Shown here piece after piece: positions 10,511 to 21,744 of a DNA stretch of 64,000 bases. Source of the DNA: Sebastes aleutianus (lineage: Eukaryota > Chordata > Actinopteri > Perciformes > Sebastidae); assembly GCA_916700875.1 (NCBI GenBank), contig CAKAKS010000278.1, positions 333,501 to 397,500 of the forward strand, read 5' to 3'. Made by a program: the position numbers and the translations under genes. The notes under the pieces are model-generated. The model was not told the DNA's origin and did no database searches. It saw nothing but the letters and a program-made list of their open reading frames with translations. Position 1 is the stretch's first letter, and the number at the start of each line of letters is the position of its first letter.

Positions 10511-10770
10511 GTATCTCCAGCGGTGGAAGAAGTACTCAAGTAAAAGTTAAAAAATGCAAGATGAGTTCAGTATCAAAAGTACTTATTATGAGGAATTGGT
10601 TATATTAATATAGACATGATATTATTGTTTAGCTCAAGATGAAGTAATCTCTATAAAAATACATATATGATAGGTTTTATTTTGTGTTTAATATGAAAAG
10701 TAACTATTAGAAAGTAGCAGAAAATAGTAATAGATACTATAAAGTATCTAAAAAATTACAGTACTTGAAG
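10511..10770. repeat. interspersed repeat with 'ggtggaagaagtactc' end
   Basis: Starts with the end motif common in teleost interspersed repeats; the same word in reverse complement occurs at about 15,003, 27,973 and 57,767. Diverged, no coding content. Confidence 0.45.
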
Positions 10771-10805
10771 AAAGCTTTGGAGGTTTATGACATCTGGGAA
10801 ATGTT

Positions 10806-11010
10806 TTGGGGAATTTGTTCAAATGTATTTATTCTATTTATTTATTTTTATTTATTTGTTTGTTTATTTATGTATTTATATTTATGTATTTATATTTATT
10901 TATTTATATTTATTTATTTGTTTATTTTATTTTTTATTGTTTCATTTTCTTTATCTATATTTACTTATTTATTTGTTTATTAATTTATATTAATTTATTT
11001 ATTTACTTCA
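10806..11010 (+). repeat. TTTA/TTTG low-complexity tract
   Basis: Dominated by TTTATTTA words. Open frames through it (10,765-11,213) encode only Phe/Tyr/Leu/Ile runs and are artefacts. Confidence 0.85.
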
Positions 11011-11213
11011 TTATATTTTCATGGTTAATATATATCCTTTTAACTTCATGTTTAGTTATTAACTTTCAATTAAGATTTTTTTATAATAATATTTTTTATA
11101 ATAATAATAATAATAATTTTTATATTATTATTTTATACACTGGCATATATTCAATTTGGGCGAAGGTTCATTTGTGTTGTATGTACAATGTGTTAAATGT
11201 ATCAAATCCATAA

Positions 11214-12426
11214 ATATATGTTTAAAAGAAACATGCTCTGTGTATCATTTTATCAGCGTATTGTTTATTTTGCAGGTGAAACCAGAACCTGCAAAACCTC
11301 TTGTACCCGACTCCTTCAGGTAAATATGGAAATAAAAGTATAAGTTGTGTGTGAACCTGAAGTGCAGCAGGATTCCTGTGCAGAAGGCGTGTCGTAGTGT
11401 CATGTGGTGCAGTTTCAGCTGCAGTTATAGGTCCATATAAGGAAAACAGCTGCACTATGTCTGTGTGCAGAATACTCATTTACGAGCAAAACTCAGATTT
11501 TAAGTCTTGTACGAGCAAAAAAGTTGAAATATTCACTGTGAAGAACGGCTTTCCTCCAGAGCGTTAAATTATTCCTTAGCTGTATTTTAATCTCATATAC
11601 TTTTATATAGTTTAAAGATACTGAAAACGTCCTTAATATTTGCTATATATATACGTCTCTGGTAGCGGCATCCTTCAGGTAAAAGTTGTATAAAAGTATA
11701 ATCTGTAAAGTTCATAAAGTTCACTTTAGTGGCTCTAACTTCCCTCCTCCGCAGCAGCAGGTGTGTCATTTGCTGGATTTTTCAGCAGCAGTTAAGTCCT
11801 TACAAGGACAAAGATGGGAAGAAGAAGAAGAAGACGCTGGTACGTACAGTAGGGGGCGTGGCCACTCAGGTAACTCCCTGAAATCCTGCGCTACTCCAGC
11901 GCTTGGACAAGTTAGAAGTCATAAAAGGAAAAAAGATTTAAAAAGAACATTGTTGTTGCTTCGCAGGCGTAATTCAGTGACAGAGGAGCATTCGAGTGTC
12001 TGTAAATGAACGTACTGACATGTCTCTGCAGGTTTCAGGGTGTGGACACAATAACTGGAACATCTCTGCAATGTAAAGACATGCAAAACTATTGTGAAGC
12101 AGTCGACTGTGTTACATTATAAAAGAGCAGAGTGACACTACCTCACTGTAAAAATAGATCATTCAATTAAACCAAATGGATGATTATTGTTAGGTAATAG
12201 GTAGTTATTTGAGCAGTAAAAGAGGATGAGTTTAGGATGAGACAAGAAGAAGAAGAATACATGACAACAGGAGAGAAGAAGGTGGATAATCTAATAATCT
12301 AAATAGACGGCAGCTTGGTAGGGAGGTAAAACAAGCACCAACAAACCGAGAAAGTTTGAGGCAACAGAGAGAAAATAAATGATGAAGTAAAGAGAGATGG
12401 ATAGATCCAGTTCAGTCACACAGCAG
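11214..12426. other. no recognised gene
   Basis: Mixed AT-rich sequence with small open frames lacking any family resemblance. A GAA run is at 11,818-11,835. Confidence 0.5.
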
Positions 12427-13320
12427 TTTGTGAAATAGTCACAAAATTGAATGTATTGATTCGTGTACATAGATGTAGATGTGATGGTCAACATGAAATT
12501 CGTATGTAATCCACGTAATCGTGAACCACGAAGTATAAAGAGCGGCGAACGCCACTAGGGAGGAGGTCGGCGTGGATGGGTCGGTCAAAAAACACCAGAC
12601 TTTCACCAGGAGACCGCTGTTCATGTCCCGGGTGAAACCAGAAGTCAGCGTTGATTTATTTGTCACGTAACTTCCGTACTTAAGTTACACCACTTCCGGA
12701 GTTAATTAAACCCAAACCGTGATCTTTTCCTAAAGCTAACTAAGTAGTTTTTGTCACGTAACTTCCGTGACAAAACCTAAGTAGTTAGGCTAAGACTAAG
12801 TAGTTAGGAAGTTTGCTTTAATTAAGCTCTAATCTGAGAACCGTTTTTAAAAAGAAGCAGACAGATGTCAGATTCCTCAGTGTGAACGCGGCCTCAGATT
12901 TCAGCTGTAAACCGGTCTCAGCAGAGAGGTGACTGATGTTGTGTCGCCGTGGAATGTAAAGCATTTGGTTAATTGTTGTCTATTTACAGGAAACCTGTAC
13001 TGTATCCACATCCCCTCAGACACCAGCTACTGTAACTGCTCAGTTCAGACAGTCAGTAGTTTGTGAAACAGTCACGAAATTGAATGTATTGATTCGTGTG
13101 TATGAACACGAATTTCACATTTTTTTCTTGATGGTCGGCACAAAATGAAGTCGTATGTAATCCACATACTTGTGAACTGGGAAGTATAAAGAGCGGCGAA
13201 CTCTTTCACCCAGGAGACCGATGTTAATGTCCCGCGTGAAACCAGAAGTCAACGTTGATTTATTTGTCACGTAACTTCCGTACTTAAGTTACACCACTTC
13301 CGAAGTGTAACATTTATTGG
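12427..13320 (+). repeat. two diverged copies of one repeat (12,427-12,690 and 13,060-13,320)
   Basis: Shared in order: gtttgtgaaayagtcac, attgaatgtattgattcgtg, cgtatgtaatccac, aagtataaagagcggcgaac, and gtcacgtaacttccgtac. The copies differ by small indels. Probably an old interspersed repeat that was locally duplicated. Confidence 0.65.
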
Positions 13321-13439
13321 AGATAAAATTGTAGAGAGATGACAGGAAATGACATTGAACAACGATGAACCTGAGCTGGACGCCAACTTTTGAAAGTCAA
13401 GAACCGCTCGCTACACATGTTCAATATGTTCAAATACGT

Positions 13440-13640
13440 CTCGTGTTATTAAGGCCCCGTCTACACATACACAGATATTTTTATAAACGGATGTTTCCCT
13501 CTACGTTTTGGCCTCTCGTCCACACGCAATAAACGGATATTTTTGAAAACGACTTCTAAGGTGCAGGTTTTTAAAAACTCCAATTACTTTGTATCAGTGT
13601 GGACGTGTAAAACGGAGCGTTTGGGACACGATGGCGTCCT
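13440..13640. repeat. interspersed repeat with 'ggccccgtctacacata' end
   Basis: The end motif and the body rich in 'aaacggatattttt' resemble a common teleost DNA-transposon MITE. 13,641-14,640 has no gene I can support. Confidence 0.4.
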
Positions 13641-14639
13641 CGCCTAAATTTGTGCCCATTGTTGTTTTATGTAATGAGCGTGCACCAGAAACAATAACCA
13701 AGATGACGGACTAACGGCTAGTTTACGTTTTGTTAGCTCTGCTCGGACTGATTCCTACTTTACATTTGAAGCTAATTGCTGCACCACTTCACGGACAAAT
13801 GGAGGCGTCTGCTGCGCCCAGCGGTATTTGGTTCACCTCAGCACCGACGGTTGGTTTAAAGTCCACCAGGAACAACGGTTTTGGATGAGGTCCGGCCGAA
13901 GCAGCTGATGGGCCTAAACCACTCTGGCCCACGTGGGTCCTTTAACTCACAACTTCTAGTGGAAACTCCAAAGTTTCCAGAAGATCCCAAACAAGCCAAA
14001 CTTCAGTGTGTCAAATGATGAATAATCAACCAATGAAGAGGAGACAACAGAGGAGAATGAATATTGTAATGAGTCAAACTCTTGTAAACTCACGTCGACG
14101 GTCCGGATTCACAGGATTTACTTGCAGCTTGAAACCAAAACAAACGGCCCACCCGGAGGTCCTGGTTTCAAGGTTTAACATCAGATAACATCTCAACTGG
14201 CAGGACCAAGAACCTGACGGACAAACTCTGATAGATTTACATGATTTACATTCTCCAGTGCTTCCTCACCATTTCTAAACAACTCTTTATAGGGAGCAAT
14301 AAATTGGGATTTCAGTCGCTTACATGACTGTAATCTACACGTACCGAAGACAAAGCTCTGCAATGTGGAACTTTTGGAAAAAGTTAAAAAGTACTCTTCA
14401 TATAAGTAGAAAAGTGTACAAGAGTTTCTTTACATTTTGAGCTTTTGATAATAAATATCTGACACTCAAGTACTGCACTTAAAGGGAGTGTTAGTAAGAA
14501 TCAGAAATGTCTTGTTAACAGCTTCACCTGTGTCCGTTAAGTCAACTAAAGTCAGCGTCCTGTTGCTGGCGCTTGTGCTCGCTCTACATAGACATGAAGG
14601 AGCATCGCTCAACACAGTGAGGAGACACACGTCAGCTAA

Positions 14640-14985
14640 AAGCACAATATCACTCTATATTTCAGCTGCTTGGCAGTAATGTTAGCTGACCAGACGAAGG
14701 TCTCTCCATGAATCAATGATGATCCTAGTGTTGGCTTTTCCTGCCTCAGCCTCCCGACCGCGATCAACACTGTTGAACAGACGGGCTTCACTAGATACAA
14801 CCAACGCAAAAAAAGCAATTCTGTTGCAATTCCGTTGAAATGCATTAAAATGGAGTGTAAATACAGGTATATTCAGGCAGACAGTACGAGGAAAATTAAA
14901 GTTTGTTTTTTTAACACAACAGCATGTAAACATGTTCTAGTAGAAACACAAAATACAACCTGAAAATGAGCACGATATGGGACCT
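14640..14985 (-). repeat. interspersed repeat
   Basis: The right end (acaacctgaaaatgagcac and following bases) resembles a widespread teleost repeat. Its last 100 bp are also present in units B and C (27,880 and 57,670), where the rest is replaced by a LINE fragment. Confidence 0.5.
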
Positions 14986-15554
14986 TTGAGTACAAGTATC
15001 TGAGTACTTCTTCCACCTCTGGAGACGACTGACGTTTAAGAGAAACATCCCGGCTGCTCCTGACTCACTATTTATTAAAAACATAAAGTAAGAGCCTGTT
15101 GCATGCTAATGACAGGATTTGATTACGGATGTTTTGATGCACATGTGTTCCGGCAGGAACGTCCTGATTGGTCGGCTACGATTATGCATATTTTCAGCGG
15201 GCGAATGCGTGCTCGTGATTGGAGGAGAGTTTTACCAATAGAGTCCAGTAGAGGGCAGAACTTTGAGTCACTTGTACTTTTATTCTCTGCTACATATTTT
15301 GGGAAATATCGTATCTTTTCACTCTCTTTAGTTGGCAGCGTTAGTTACCTTCCAAACAACAACATGTGACGAGCTCATAAAACAAGAGTCTTTGTTCCAG
15401 ATAGAACCGCCCAACAGTGTACACAGTAGTTAACAAACAGTAGCTCCACCTCAACTACTACAACTATGCTGTTTACACAACAATGCATGAGTAATAATAA
15501 TAGTCCAGTAATATGATGTAATAGTACAACAATTCACAATTAGTACTTTTACTG

Positions 15555-15645
15555 ACCTGTCCAGGGTGTACTGCGCCTTCGCCTAAAGCCAGCTGGGATC
15601 GGCTCCAGCCCCGCCCACGTTACAGATAATGGATGAATGGATGGA
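15555..15645 (+). mobile_element. LINE/SINE 3' tail (unit A)
   Basis: Reads cctgtccagggtgtactg, then cggctccagcccc, then a (GGAT/GAAT) tail: the 3' end shared by many teleost LINEs and their SINEs. Copies are at 28,530-28,617 and 58,317-58,410. Confidence 0.65.
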
Positions 15646-16033
15646 CCAAGTCAGGAGACAACACCTTGAAGTTAGACCTGCAGGCTGAAGGACTAAAAGG
15701 TTTGTCTACAGCACCCTCTCCTAAAAAAAAATGATTGAAGTCATCCATTAATCTGAGTGAAAAAATAACTACCTTGATTTTCATGGTGGGTGGGGCCAGG
15801 GCGGAGATCTCCTTCTGCATGCGGTCAGCGATGCCGGGGAACATGGTGGTGCCACCGGATAGCACGGTGTTGGCGTACAGGTCCTTACGGATGTCCACAT
15901 CGCACTTCATGATGCTGTTGTAATTCGTCTCGTGGATGCCAGCCGACTCCATTCCTGAACACACGGACGGAACGAGAGTTCATTTAGTGTTCAGTTCAAC
16001 TCTAATGTTGATTTCTAGCTCATACCAGACTAG
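15620..16033 (-). pseudogene. inverted orphan actin exon 8 with flanking intron, unit A
   Basis: The 182-bp exon at 15,773-15,954 (minus strand) matches actin exon 8, codons 268-328, without a stop, and keeps AG before and GT after. About 80-90 bp of intron 7 and more than 100 bp of intron 8 come with it, so it is a genomic DNA copy and not a retrocopy. Relative to gene A it has T278N and T-to-S in QKEIS, and it shares Pro323. No other actin exon is seen on this strand nearby. It lies 2.8 kb upstream of exon 1 of gene A, pointing away. Confidence 0.9.
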
Positions 16034-16624
16034 AATCGTCAATGACGACACCCTGATGGCAGCGGAAAACCTTCACGTACTGAGAAGTGCCCAGAAACTC
16101 TGTCCAAGATCTTTATAAGAGCGATTGGTCAAAATAGTCTTTAGGCTGAGACGACATTTTACGACTCAAATCAGAATTAGAGAGATTTGGCTGATGTTTG
16201 ACGGGACTTAGTCAATCTTGATGTTGACGGTTTACCGCAAGGAACAGTAGAATTGAAGTTGGATCATCCTCCTGGATTGACCAAGAACTCAGGGACGATA
16301 TCAGAGAGAGAGGAGGCAAGACCAAACTAAATTGTATAATTTTGACTCCAAATGGAGTAGTTTTATTATAATAATGAAATATGATCAAGTAGATAATAAC
16401 AAATAAGATCAATAACAATGTAAATAAGATAACTAAAAGGAATCCAAAGTCAAGTATGTACATTCAATATGATGGAGTGTTGTTTTAGTCGCGTTAAGGC
16501 CTCGTCTTTTAGAAACTATTCAGAAAAAAGACCAGCACAGCATTTTATGACGTTTTTTAAAGGCAGAGTTTTAACACACAGCTCAGCTGAACTGTGTTTC
16601 TGAAAAGAGGTTTAATAAATGATC

Positions 16625-16890
16625 TGAATAATAGCTATAAGTTGCATACTGATGGGATATTGTATAAGAGTATTATAAACAATAGATGATGTATACAGGT
16701 GAAGTTATATCTATACACAGAGAGATTGTGTACATAGAACTATATGCATATGGGACTAAGTGAATATTTATAGGATGAATATAGGAGGGTAGATATGTAT
16801 ATACAGAGGGATCATACATTATATATATATACAGGAGAGGATTGTTCAGATAAGAGTAAAATAAAGAGTCAAATAGTGTCAGTGGTTCCT
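16625..16890 (-). mobile_element. partial LINE 3' region (unit A)
   Basis: Corresponds to 31,005-31,250 in B and 60,680-60,925 in C, where its AACTTTATTGTCATTGCACAT end is retained. Unit A has lost that end together with about 0.6 kb. 16,034-16,624 holds no gene I can support. Confidence 0.5.
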
Positions 16891-17157
16891 GAAGTATTTC
16901 TAACCTCCTGCTGCTAAAGAACTAAAGTAAACGGATTTTCATCATCACACACAAACCTGATCTGAACACGCTGTTCCTTAAATCTTAGTCCAGTTAGTCG
17001 TCAAAGAAAGACAGGACGTGTCTTAAACATGTTGCTTTAAAAACCCCTTAATCATGAATTTAAGATGATGTTTAGTTCCTCAAACGGACATGTTCAAGTC
17101 ACATTCCACCTGAAATTTAATTTGTTTTTCAGCATAAAAAATAAGAGATTCTGTTCG

Positions 17158-17290
17158 AGGCTGCAACTAACGATTATTTTCATTATCGAATCATCTGATG
17201 ATTACTTTATCGATTAATTGATTAATCGTTTGGTCTAGAAAATGTTTGAAAACAATGAAAACCATTAGAATTTACTAAAAGACAAAGGCC
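17158..17290. repeat. interspersed repeat 'ctgcaactaacgattatttt'
   Basis: Characteristic word plus cgattaattgattaatcg, a widespread fish repeat. The same site in B is split by a hAT element at 31,594. Confidence 0.55.
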
Positions 17291-17964
17291 TATATGGTTC
17301 GCCACGTATCACAGCGAGCAGCGCCCCGAAGTCGGGCTAAGCTCGACGCAGTGGAAAGCCGTCGTGTCGCGATGCAAACTGTTGGAAAATAATGTGTTTC
17401 AGAGGTCAGTGGTGGCGTCGTCGCCGTTGTGTCTGAAAGAACCTTCAGTGAGTGAGAGAAGGAGAGAGAAATACTCAAGCAGGAGCAAAAATAAATAAAA
17501 ACTGATGAGTTCATACCAGAGAAAGTTCAGGTGAGTTATTAGAATTATTCAGTTTTCTTTCCTGAGAATTAAAAGTCAAATTAAAAGCAGGTCCATCTTT
17601 CCCTGGAGCTCTGGTCCCCATGGTCCTCTGGTTGAACCGAACATGGTCAAAATGTTATTTTAGTTTTTACAACGAGAAGAAACTGAGTGACTTTTCAGGT
17701 CAAATAAAGCATTAGAGTGACTTTGTGCAAGAAAATTATTATTATTATTATTATTGTAAAAAAAAGGGAAACAATAAACTGCAACACAGGTTAAAACAAA
17801 CAAACAAACAGATCTCAATATGAGGTTCAGCTCATTGTTTTAAAGCAGGAAATATTAATATTTAAACATATATTCATTTGGTTTAGAGTGAAGTTTTTTT
17901 AATTTTATTTTAATCTACAGGTTCTCTCTTCCAGCAGCAGGAAATATTAATATATAAACATAAA

Positions 17965-18268
17965 TCCTTTGTCCCCCGAGCCATCAAACTGTACAACACC
18001 TCTCTAGGAGGACGGTCTGCAGGACAGATAATAATGCACTATACTCACCTTTAACAGTCTCTTCTGCACTATATTCACTTTTTTAATAGTCGTGTATCAC
18101 AGCTGTTACCTGCACTATATTCACTTTTAACAGTTTTTGTATTTTTATATCTGGTATATTTTTTGTACTTTGCACTACTAATTTTTTTACTGCTTTTTTA
18201 CTAACATGTTTTGCACTATGCAACTGTGATGCTGGAAACTTGAATTTCCCTCAGGATCAATAAAGTTA

Positions 18269-18300
<32 letters not shown>

Positions 18301-18301
18301 A
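17965..18301 (+). mobile_element. 5'-truncated LINE 3' end with (TATC)n tail, unit A
   Basis: Translation near the start reads SFVPRAIKLYN, the C-terminal signature of CR1/L2/Rex-type reverse-transcriptase proteins. It is followed by a short 3' UTR, gaatttccctcaggatcaat and a TATC microsatellite (18,269-18,301). Tandem 95-bp-like repeats (attaatttggtataaagtg and similar) flank it. Copies are in B (33,780-34,126) and C (61,558-61,912). The clade is uncertain. Confidence 0.65.
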
Positions 18302-18615
18302 TATTAATTTGGTATAAAGTGAAGTTCTTTGTTTGTTTATTAACTTACAGCTTCTCTCTTCTAGCAGCAGGAAATATTAATATATATAAACAAGTATTAA
18401 TTTGGTATAAAGTGAAGTTTCCTGGTTTGAGAGAGGTCATTTTAAATCTCTACTCACCTTTCCGGGCCGACGAGCCAATCACAGCTCAGTATAATCCATG
18501 ACGTCACAGAAAAGCCTGAGGGCTCTTCCTCTTTTTCTATAAACTGGTTTCTACCCCCCCACCTCATCCTCCCCCCCTTTCCCCCCACCCCCCCGCTGAC
18601 AGATGTCTCCTCCAG

Positions 18616-18770
18616 CCAATCAGAGGCCGAGCTGAGGGAACCTCAGGGATCCTGCTCACCTGGACCAATCAGAGGCCGAGCTGTTCACCTGGACCAATCA
18701 GAGGCCGAGCTGAGAGAACGTTACCTTTTATGGACACCATGCAGAGTGAGTCACCGCCAGCGCGCATAAA
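18616..18770 (+). promoter_or_regulatory. actin A promoter: three CCAAT boxes, CArG box, TATA-like box
   Basis: CCAAT lies at 18,616, 18,665 and 18,694, each in a repeated ccaatcagaggccgagctg block. A perfect CArG box CCTTTTATGG is at 18,724-18,733, the SRF site typical of actin promoters. A TATA-like CATAAA is at 18,765-18,770, 32 bp after the CArG. The start is expected near 18,795-18,800. A has one more CCAAT block than B or C. Confidence 0.8.
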
Positions 18771-18796
18771 GGCTGTGCGGGTTTGGCTCGTGATGC

Positions 18797-18884
18797 TGCA
18801 TTCACCGCGCACAGCTGGGGCAGAGAGACACGCAAGACCTTACCACCGACACCAAGAGAAGAAACACCCAGCTCACCTGCACAG
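18797..18884 (+). other. actin A non-coding exon 1 (5' UTR)
   Basis: The 5' limit is inferred from the TATA-like box. The 3' limit is a consensus donor, cacag|gtaaga at 18,884/18,885. Intron 1 runs to 21,742 (about 2.86 kb) and holds a MITE-like remnant near 20,637-20,800 (related to 32,676-32,868) but no other gene. Confidence 0.75.
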
Positions 18885-21744
18885 GTAAGAAGCAGCAGCA
18901 GCAGCTGAACTACTACAGGACACAGATTCCAGCTCTGCTCAGACAGCTTTTAAAACTGTAGAAATCTGTCAAATGTCTCCTTTATGTGGAACTTTGAAAG
19001 CAGCAGATTGTAGTTGTAACTCTTTAAATGCAGAGAGAGTCTGACTTTAAACACGACGAGCTGTTAAAAAGCTGTTTAAAAGTGTGTTTTTGCATAAAGA
19101 TGAAACTTCCTGAGAAGTATTTCTGCAACAAACGAGCCCTTAAAGGGTTAATCCGGAAGAGCTCAGTGCAAGTATGAGGATGTTGACTCCCAATCCGGTA
19201 AACCTGCAGCTTAAAGAACACAAAATAAATAAAATGCACTTATTTTTATTTAAATGTATTTATTATTTTTGACTGCAATTTCAATATGATCCTTTTTAAC
19301 ATAATTTGTATTTATTTTTTAAAGACACACATGGTGTGATTCTTGCAGGATCTGCACCAAACAAAGATGTTTTCTTATCTCTGCATAATATTTAATTTAA
19401 AAAATTGTATGTTTGTCACACCTCCTGTGATTATATGCCATAATGCGATTTGTTGATTTAATTGTGCCGCTTTACTTACTTTTCAAGTTATAAACCGATG
19501 AGACACTGAAGAATGAAATACATCCGTAGTGTTAACAGTAAAGTTATCTCTTTTTTAAGAATGGTTTCACTGTGAAGTCACTTTGTGGTTTATTAAAAGG
19601 AGGAAACATCAGTTTCCGTGGTGCGTTAAGAAAGATTTCTTTACAAACTGGGGCTTGTTGGGAGTTTTACATTTTCTTTTTTTGTAAGTAGTTTTTTTTT
19701 TTTTTTTTTTTAAATGAACATTGTCACATTTTGGTCAACAAATTGAATAAACCTATATGCAAAATAATATTAATATAATCAAAAGAAATCCATTAAAATA
19801 ACTCCTATATGCAAAATGATATTATAATAAAAATAACTCATATATGCAAAATAATATTATAATAAAAATAAATCAATTAAAAAAATATCTACAAAATCAT
19901 AACATACAAAAAAAATAAGACACATCAAATGCATATTCCTACATTAATCTGCACTGCTGTGTGTGCAGGTATTGTGTGATGGTGTGTGGGGGAATTCTTA
20001 CATTTTAGTTTGAGTTGCGTAACAGTTCCAGTTGTGTGTGAATGTCCTGAGGGGATGGCTGCTCCTTTTACTGCATCAACCTGTTTCAAACCCTCAACTA
20101 AACCTGAATTACCACAACTTTGTCGCTCTATAACCGACTGCACGCTGCAGATAAACTCCTCAACGTAAAAAGGGTGCAGTTAAAGATGTTAAATGCATTT
20201 TGCATCATAAAAGCATAAAGATGTTGCTGAAGAGTTGTGTAGAGTTTGCTAAACGGGAGTGGTTCATGTCCTGTCAGGACTTGTTGGAAATGTCTTGAAG
20301 CAACTTATTAGCTACTCACAATGCACTCCTAAATCATTTTTTATATATATATAACACTTATTTTCATGGTTAATGACTGGTCATGAATAAAGTGATGCTT
20401 TAAAAACACATTGCATATGTTGTACTCTAAACATCCTGTTTTCTGGAGTTAGATAATGCATCCTATTGATTATATTCACTATCAGCTTCAAACATCCCCT
20501 TGGACGGATATTTTTAATCATAAGTAGAAACAATCAATCTTGTATGAATAATATAACATTTAACACAAATGATGTACTTTTAACCAAATGATTAATGGAT
20601 AAAAGTTCACCTTACACTTCCTCGTCGCCTACAAGGCCTATTGGAAAAAGGCTGCTTCATCAACATGTGCAGTAAAATATGATCTGCACTCGCCGAAATT
20701 TGAGCAAATCACAACGCACTACCGCAGCTCCAGTTAGTGTCATACCCTGAGACTCGTGTCCGGTCGGCCATGCTTGCTGAAAGCGAGGGCGTGGCTCTAC
20801 CTGATGATGTGGACCACTTGATTGGCTTATAGACATCCAGTCAAATCAGTTGTTGCATTTGGGTGGAGTCAGATGACGGTAGAAAGTCCATTCGATTGGT
20901 AAGGGGATCTGAAAGGGTTAAAAAAAAAAAGTCACATGGGTTATCAGGTTGGACGACTTGAAGGGCCCACAAAAAAACCCAACGGTCATCCCAGTGACCT
21001 GCATCAGAATAATATGTGGATGCACGTTTCTGTTTTTGTTAATTTCACTTTAAGTGTGTTGAAATCAGAGCTGAGAAGTTTGTGCAACTTCGAGACTCCT
21101 CGTCATACCGGATGGTGTTGCATCACTAGTCTGGATTTTGTAACCGTTGAGTTTCCAGAAGTCAGTAGTGAGCTGGCAGGAAAACATTACATAACCGCTT
21201 ATTTCTGACTAAACTTCTGGTATTATTTATGGTTTTAAAAACCCTTACTTTAAATAATTATCAGCTATTTATGGTGCGTTATGGGTATCGGTTAATTTTA
21301 AAGATTATTTTTTTTTTACCAAGTTACTGGTGTACTATTTATTACTTTAATAATGAATACAAATTCAATTTGTGTAAAATAAAAAATAAATTAAAACAAA
21401 TTTATATGTATTTGTTACATTTAGTTTTACGAAGTTAAGAAAACAATGTTTAAGTCCAGCCTGATGTTTCCTTACACATAAAATAATGATCCCGGTCACT
21501 TCCACACCGCTTATTTCTGACACATTTTCTTAAAACGGTTAAAGCTTCTTATTATACTTAAAAATTATTTCTTTTATCCACTATGCTGTTTTTGAGCGTT
21601 TTGTATCGATACCAAAACTCATGGATCATTTATTAATTCAGTTTTTAGGTGATTAACTATAAAGAGTTTACTGAGACCACAGGAACTATTTATGGTGCAT
21701 TATGGGAGAAAAATAAGCTTTAATGTAAATGTTTGCTTTCAGAA

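Noticed and set aside
10765..11213. Overlapping Phe/Tyr/Leu-rich frames that look like membrane proteins
   Set aside because: They translate a TTTA repeat in three frames.
14488..15369. Short frames upstream of the orphan exon
   Set aside because: Repeat-derived; copies in B and C drift without coding constraint.
15620..16033. Processed actin pseudogene
   Set aside because: Partial introns flank the exon and only one exon is present, so it is a DNA-level copy, not a retrocopy.
20936..21208. 90-codon frame in intron 1 of gene A, also at 46,074-46,421
   Set aside because: Conserved only because the intron is duplicated; no family resemblance and no splice context.
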